A DNA stretch of 37,967 nt from Planctomycetota bacterium. Lineage in GTDB: Bacteria > Planctomycetota > UBA1135 > GCA-002686595. Numbering within the stretch: position 1 is the stretch's first letter; every line of letters begins with the position of its first letter. This document shows positions 35,081-37,967 of this stretch, one piece after another. The stretch spans positions 1 through 37,967 of the forward strand of contig JAJDET010000175.1 in the NCBI GenBank assembly GCA_029259655.1, written 5' to 3'. The position numbers were made by a program, and so were the translations under genes. The notes under the pieces are model-generated. The model saw nothing but the letters and a program-made list of their open reading frames with translations. It was not told where the DNA came from and ran no database searches.

Positions 35081-37852
35081 ATGCTCGACGTACTCAAGCC
35101 CCTCCTCGCCGTCATGACCCTCGTCCCCCTCTCCAGTGCAGGGCCCGGCAGCGCCCAGGACGTCGAGATCCCCTTCGAGAAGCACGTCCTCGAGAACGGG
35201 CTCCAGGTGGTCATCCACGAGGACCACTCCGACCCCGTCGTCGCGGTCTACGTGTACTACCACGTCGGCAGCGCGCGGGAAGAGCCCGGTCGGTCCGGCT
35301 TCGCCCACCTCTTCGAGCACATGATGTTCCAGGGGTCGCAGAACGTCGGGGACGACCAGCACTTCAAGCTGATCCAGGAAGCGGGCGGCACGCTGAACGG
35401 AACCACGAACCGCGACCGCACGAACTACTTCGAGACGCTCCCCTCGAACCAGCTCTCGCTCGCGTTGTGGCTCGAGGCTGACCGCATGGGCTTCCTCCTC
35501 CCGTCGGTCACGCAGGAGAAGCTCGACAACCAGCGCGAGGTGGTGAAGAACGAGCGGCGCCAGAACTACGAGGATCGCCCCTACGGCCGCGAGTACGGCA
35601 AGGTCTCGGCGGCGCTCTACCCGCCCGATCACCCCTACAGCTGGATCACGATCGGCTCCCACGAAGACCTGACCGCGGCTTCACTCGAGAACGTGCACGC
35701 GTTCTTCCGGCGCTGGTACGGGCCGAACAACGCGACGCTCGTCATCGGCGGCGACGTCGATCCCGAAGAGGCCCTGGGGCTGGTCGAGCACTACTTCGGA
35801 TCGATCCCGCGGGGTCCGGAGGTCGCGATTCCCGTGCGCAGGCCCGCGACGCTCGAGCAGGACGTGCGCGTCGTCATCGAGGACAACGTCAAGCTCCCGC
35901 AGGTCTCCTTCGCGTGGCACACGGTCGCCATGTACGAGGAAGAGGAGGCGTCGCTCGAGATGCTCGCGCGCATCCTGTCGGCGAACAAGGCCGCCGTGCT
36001 CGACAAGGCGCTGACCATCGATCGCGAGCTCGCGAGCCGCGTCACCGCCTACCAGAGCTCGTCCGAGCTCGCCGGGTCGTTCCAAATCTCGCTGCGGGCG
36101 AAACCCGGCGTGAGCCTGGACGTGCTCGAGCTCGAGTGCCGGGCCCTCCTCCAGGGGCTCTGGGACGAGGGAATCGACGCCGAGCAGCTACAGCGCGCGC
36201 AGAATCGCTACGAGGCGGACGCCATCCGGCGCTTCGAGACCGTGGGGTCGCGGACGAGCCGGCTCGCCCACTACAACACGTTCCTAGGCACGCCCGCGTT
36301 CGCCGCGGACGACCTGCAGCGCCACATGGCGGTCACGCCCGCGGACGTCAGGCGCGTCCTCGAGAAGTACATCGTCACCGCGCCGGCCGTGATCGTCAGC
36401 ACCGTTCCGGCCGGGGCGATCGAGCTCGCGGCCTCGGGGCGTGAACCCGGTGCGCTCGCTCGCGAGAGTGAGCTCGACCGCACGACCATCCCCGAGCCTG
36501 GGCCGCAGCCGGCGTTCCGCTCCCCGGCCGTGTGGCACGGCGAGCTCGCGAACGGCGTGAGGGTCACAGGGACGACCTACCGCGAGCTGCCGCTCGTCCA
36601 GCTCGACCTGTTCGTCTCCGCAGGCAGGATCCACGAGTCGCTGGATCGACTCGGCATCGCCTCGATGACGGCGGCCCTGCTCTTCGAGGGCACGGAGTCC
36701 TTGACGACGACGGAGCTCACCGAGGAGCTCGACGCGATCGGCGCAAGCCTCTCCGTGAGGTCGACGGAGGACGAGATCGCGTTCTCGCTGAACGTGCTCC
36801 AGAAGCACCTGCCGCGGGCAGTCTCGCTCCTCTCGGACATGATCCTGCGTCCGCGTTTCGGCGAGGAGGACTTCCGCCGGCTCGTGAACGAGCGCCTCGT
36901 CTCGCTCCAGACCCGGGGAGACAACATCTCCTCGACAGCCGCCCGGGCGTTCGACCGCCTGATCTTCGGCGACACGATCCGCGGCATGTCCGCGCGGGGA
37001 ACCGAGGAGACGATTGCCTCCCTCACGCGCGACGACGTCGCGGCCTACTGGAACCGGCACGGCGTTCCGACCGGAGCTCGCATGACGGTCGTCGGCGACC
37101 TCGACGGCGCTGCGCTGGCCGAGCTCTTCGAGCCCCTGGTCTCCAGCTGGCCGGCGCGGGAATCGGGAGCCGTTCCCGCGGCCTTCCACCCCGACGAAGA
37201 CGAGCAGGAGCTCGTCCCGAACCTCTACCTCGTTCACAAGGAAGGCGCGTCCCAGTCACAGATCCGGATCGGCCACCGCGGCATCGCTGCGACCGACGAC
37301 GACTGGTACCCGCTCTACGTCCTCAACTACGTGCTGGGCGGTTCCTTCTCGAGCCGCATCAACCTCAACCTGCGCGAGGACAAGGGCTACACCTACGGCG
37401 CGCGCAGCGGCTTCTCGGGCGGCCTCTTGCCCGGAACCTTCGTCGCGTCGAGCGGCGTGCGGCGGGACGTGACGAAGGAGTCGGTCCACGAGTTCATGCT
37501 CGAGCTCAACCGGATCCTCGACGGCGTCGACCAGGAGGAGCTCGAGTTCGCACGGAAGGCTCTCGTCCAGGCGATGAGCCGCCAGTACGAGTCGACGCGG
37601 GCGCTCGCGGGCTTCGTGAACAACATCAGCAAGTACGGCTACGCCGACGACTACCTCGAGCAGCGCATGACGACGCTCTTCGAGCTGACGCCGGAGAAGC
37701 TCCAGGCGCTCGCCCGGAAGCACCTGACCCCCGACGAGATGGTGATCCTCGTGGTCGGCGACGGCGACCACGTCGAGGCGCCGCTCGAGGAGCTCGGCTA
37801 CGGCGAGGTGCACCACCTCGACGTCGACGGGGCTCCCGTCTCGGAGGGCTAG
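35081..37852 (+). CDS. Secreted M16-family zinc metallopeptidase (tandem M16 domains)
   Basis: A 923-residue peptidase of the pitrilysin/insulinase (M16) family. The ATG at 35081 opens a signal peptide (MLDVLKPLLAVMTLVPLSSAGPGSA); a GTG 57 nt upstream would add unrelated residues. The first half is catalytic, with the inverted zinc motif H76-L-F-E79-H80 (in RSGFAHLFEHMMFQG) and the distal glutamate near E158 (VVKNERRQNYEDRPYG). The second half (about 480-900) repeats the fold without the zinc motif (RLGIASMTAALLFEGTESLTT) and contains the RxxxY-type substrate-binding segment (NLNLREDKGYTYGARSGF). Both halves in one chain form the usual clam-shell that digests peptides inside its cavity. It acts in the periplasm or outside the cell. 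It is followed by a hairpin and the second copy of the dispersed repeat. Confidence 0.95.
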   Translation: MLDVLKPLLAVMTLVPLSSAGPGSAQDVEIPFEKHVLENGLQVVIHEDHSDPVVAVYVYYHVGSAREEPGRSGFAHLFEHMMFQGSQNVGDDQHFKLIQEAGGTLNGTTNRDRTNYFETLPSNQLSLALWLEADRMGFLLPSVTQEKLDNQREVVKNERRQNYEDRPYGREYGKVSAALYPPDHPYSWITIGSHEDLTAASLENVHAFFRRWYGPNNATLVIGGDVDPEEALGLVEHYFGSIPRGPEVAIPVRRPATLEQDVRVVIEDNVKLPQVSFAWHTVAMYEEEEASLEMLARILSANKAAVLDKALTIDRELASRVTAYQSSSELAGSFQISLRAKPGVSLDVLELECRALLQGLWDEGIDAEQLQRAQNRYEADAIRRFETVGSRTSRLAHYNTFLGTPAFAADDLQRHMAVTPADVRRVLEKYIVTAPAVIVSTVPAGAIELAASGREPGALARESELDRTTIPEPGPQPAFRSPAVWHGELANGVRVTGTTYRELPLVQLDLFVSAGRIHESLDRLGIASMTAALLFEGTESLTTTELTEELDAIGASLSVRSTEDEIAFSLNVLQKHLPRAVSLLSDMILRPRFGEEDFRRLVNERLVSLQTRGDNISSTAARAFDRLIFGDTIRGMSARGTEETIASLTRDDVAAYWNRHGVPTGARMTVVGDLDGAALAELFEPLVSSWPARESGAVPAAFHPDEDEQELVPNLYLVHKEGASQSQIRIGHRGIAATDDDWYPLYVLNYVLGGSFSSRINLNLREDKGYTYGARSGFSGGLLPGTFVASSGVRRDVTKESVHEFMLELNRILDGVDQEELEFARKALVQAMSRQYESTRALAGFVNNISKYGYADDYLEQRMTTLFELTPEKLQALARKHLTPDEMVILVVGDGDHVEAPLEELGYGEVHHLDVDGAPVSEG

Positions 37853-37877
37853 AGGTCCGGCCGAGAAGCGGGACCTC
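37852..37877 (+). terminator. Hairpin after the M16 peptidase gene
   Basis: GAGGTCC (37852-37858) and GGACCTC (37871-37877) form a perfect 7-bp stem starting at the last base of the stop codon. The loop is 12 nt and no T-run follows, so termination is only probable. Confidence 0.45.
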
Positions 37878-37888
37878 ACCGAGGCCGA

Positions 37889-37965
37889 AGGCCGAGCCCG
37901 GCGCGGAGTCGCGCCGTAGCCGCCCGCAGGGCATCCTTGGCGCGCGCTGATGCGCGCCAAGTCAA
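37889..37965. repeat. Dispersed two-hairpin repeat, copy 2
   Basis: This copy matches 15113-15185 over about 75 bases, with a few base changes and small insertions between the two hairpins. The first stem is CGGCGCG (37899-37905) and CGCGCCG (37910-37916), with loop GAGT in place of CAGT. The second is TTGGCGCGC (37937-37945) and GCGCGCCAA (37952-37960), with loop GCTGAT identical to copy 1. Stems are fully conserved while the first loop and the bases between stems vary. It lies downstream of the M16 gene and may continue past the window edge. Confidence 0.85.
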
Positions 37966-37967
37966 TC

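Overview
The window is high-GC DNA from a Gram-negative-type bacterium. The likeliest source is a member of the Planctomycetota. That placement is an inference from gene content: Ser/Thr kinases carrying TPR or DUF1573-like modules, an ECF sigma factor fused to a membrane anchor and extracytoplasmic modules, very large secreted multidomain proteins, FG-GAP/ASPIC-UnbV proteins, and an alternative complex III next to a caa3 oxidase. No rRNA, tRNA, CRISPR array, transposase or phage gene was seen, and no gap between genes exceeds about 240 bases.

Layout. (1) 1-1755: the C-terminal part of a Ser/Thr kinase with TPRs, cut by the window edge. (2) 1991-14197: a tightly packed + strand respiratory operon, actABCDEF, a small membrane protein, an SCO-type copper chaperone, then coxB, coxA, coxC and coxD. 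Most junctions are 4-nt stop/start overlaps. ActA-F should oxidise quinol and pass electrons through the ActA and ActE hemes to the heme c and CuA of CoxB, then to the heme-copper centre of the A2-type CoxA. (3) 14294-15100: a short flagellin with no other flagellar gene nearby. (4) 15214-16341 (-): a class V aminotransferase, convergent with the flagellin across a hairpin repeat. (5) 16414-21548 (+): a 1213-residue secreted metallopeptidase-like multidomain protein, a glutaredoxin and an unknown secreted protein. (6) 21740-24607 (+): a Ser/Thr kinase with a DUF1573-like extracytoplasmic part, in DNA of visibly lower GC. (7) 24790-26655 (-): an STT3/PglB-like membrane glycosyltransferase. (8) 26759-30694 (+): a TPR lipoprotein, an FG-GAP/ASPIC-UnbV lipoprotein and an MFS transporter in one operon. 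(9) 30737-34904 (-): the sigma-factor fusion, a 2-oxoglutarate/Fe(II) oxygenase and a double-CDGSH iron-sulfur protein. (10) 35081-37852 (+): a secreted M16 zinc peptidase.

The points most worth a second look are: the single-polypeptide ECF sigma / membrane anchor / multi-module fusion, with a possible internal start; a dispersed two-hairpin repeat at 15113-15218 and 37889-37965 that also supplies the aminotransferase stop codon; the kinase in its compositional island; the peptidase-ConA-thioredoxin-like fusion lacking CxxC; the STT3-like enzyme with a degraded WWDYG motif; and the orphan flagellin. Upstream of several genes there are TAnnnT boxes, some with shared flanking bases, that look like this organism's -10 elements.
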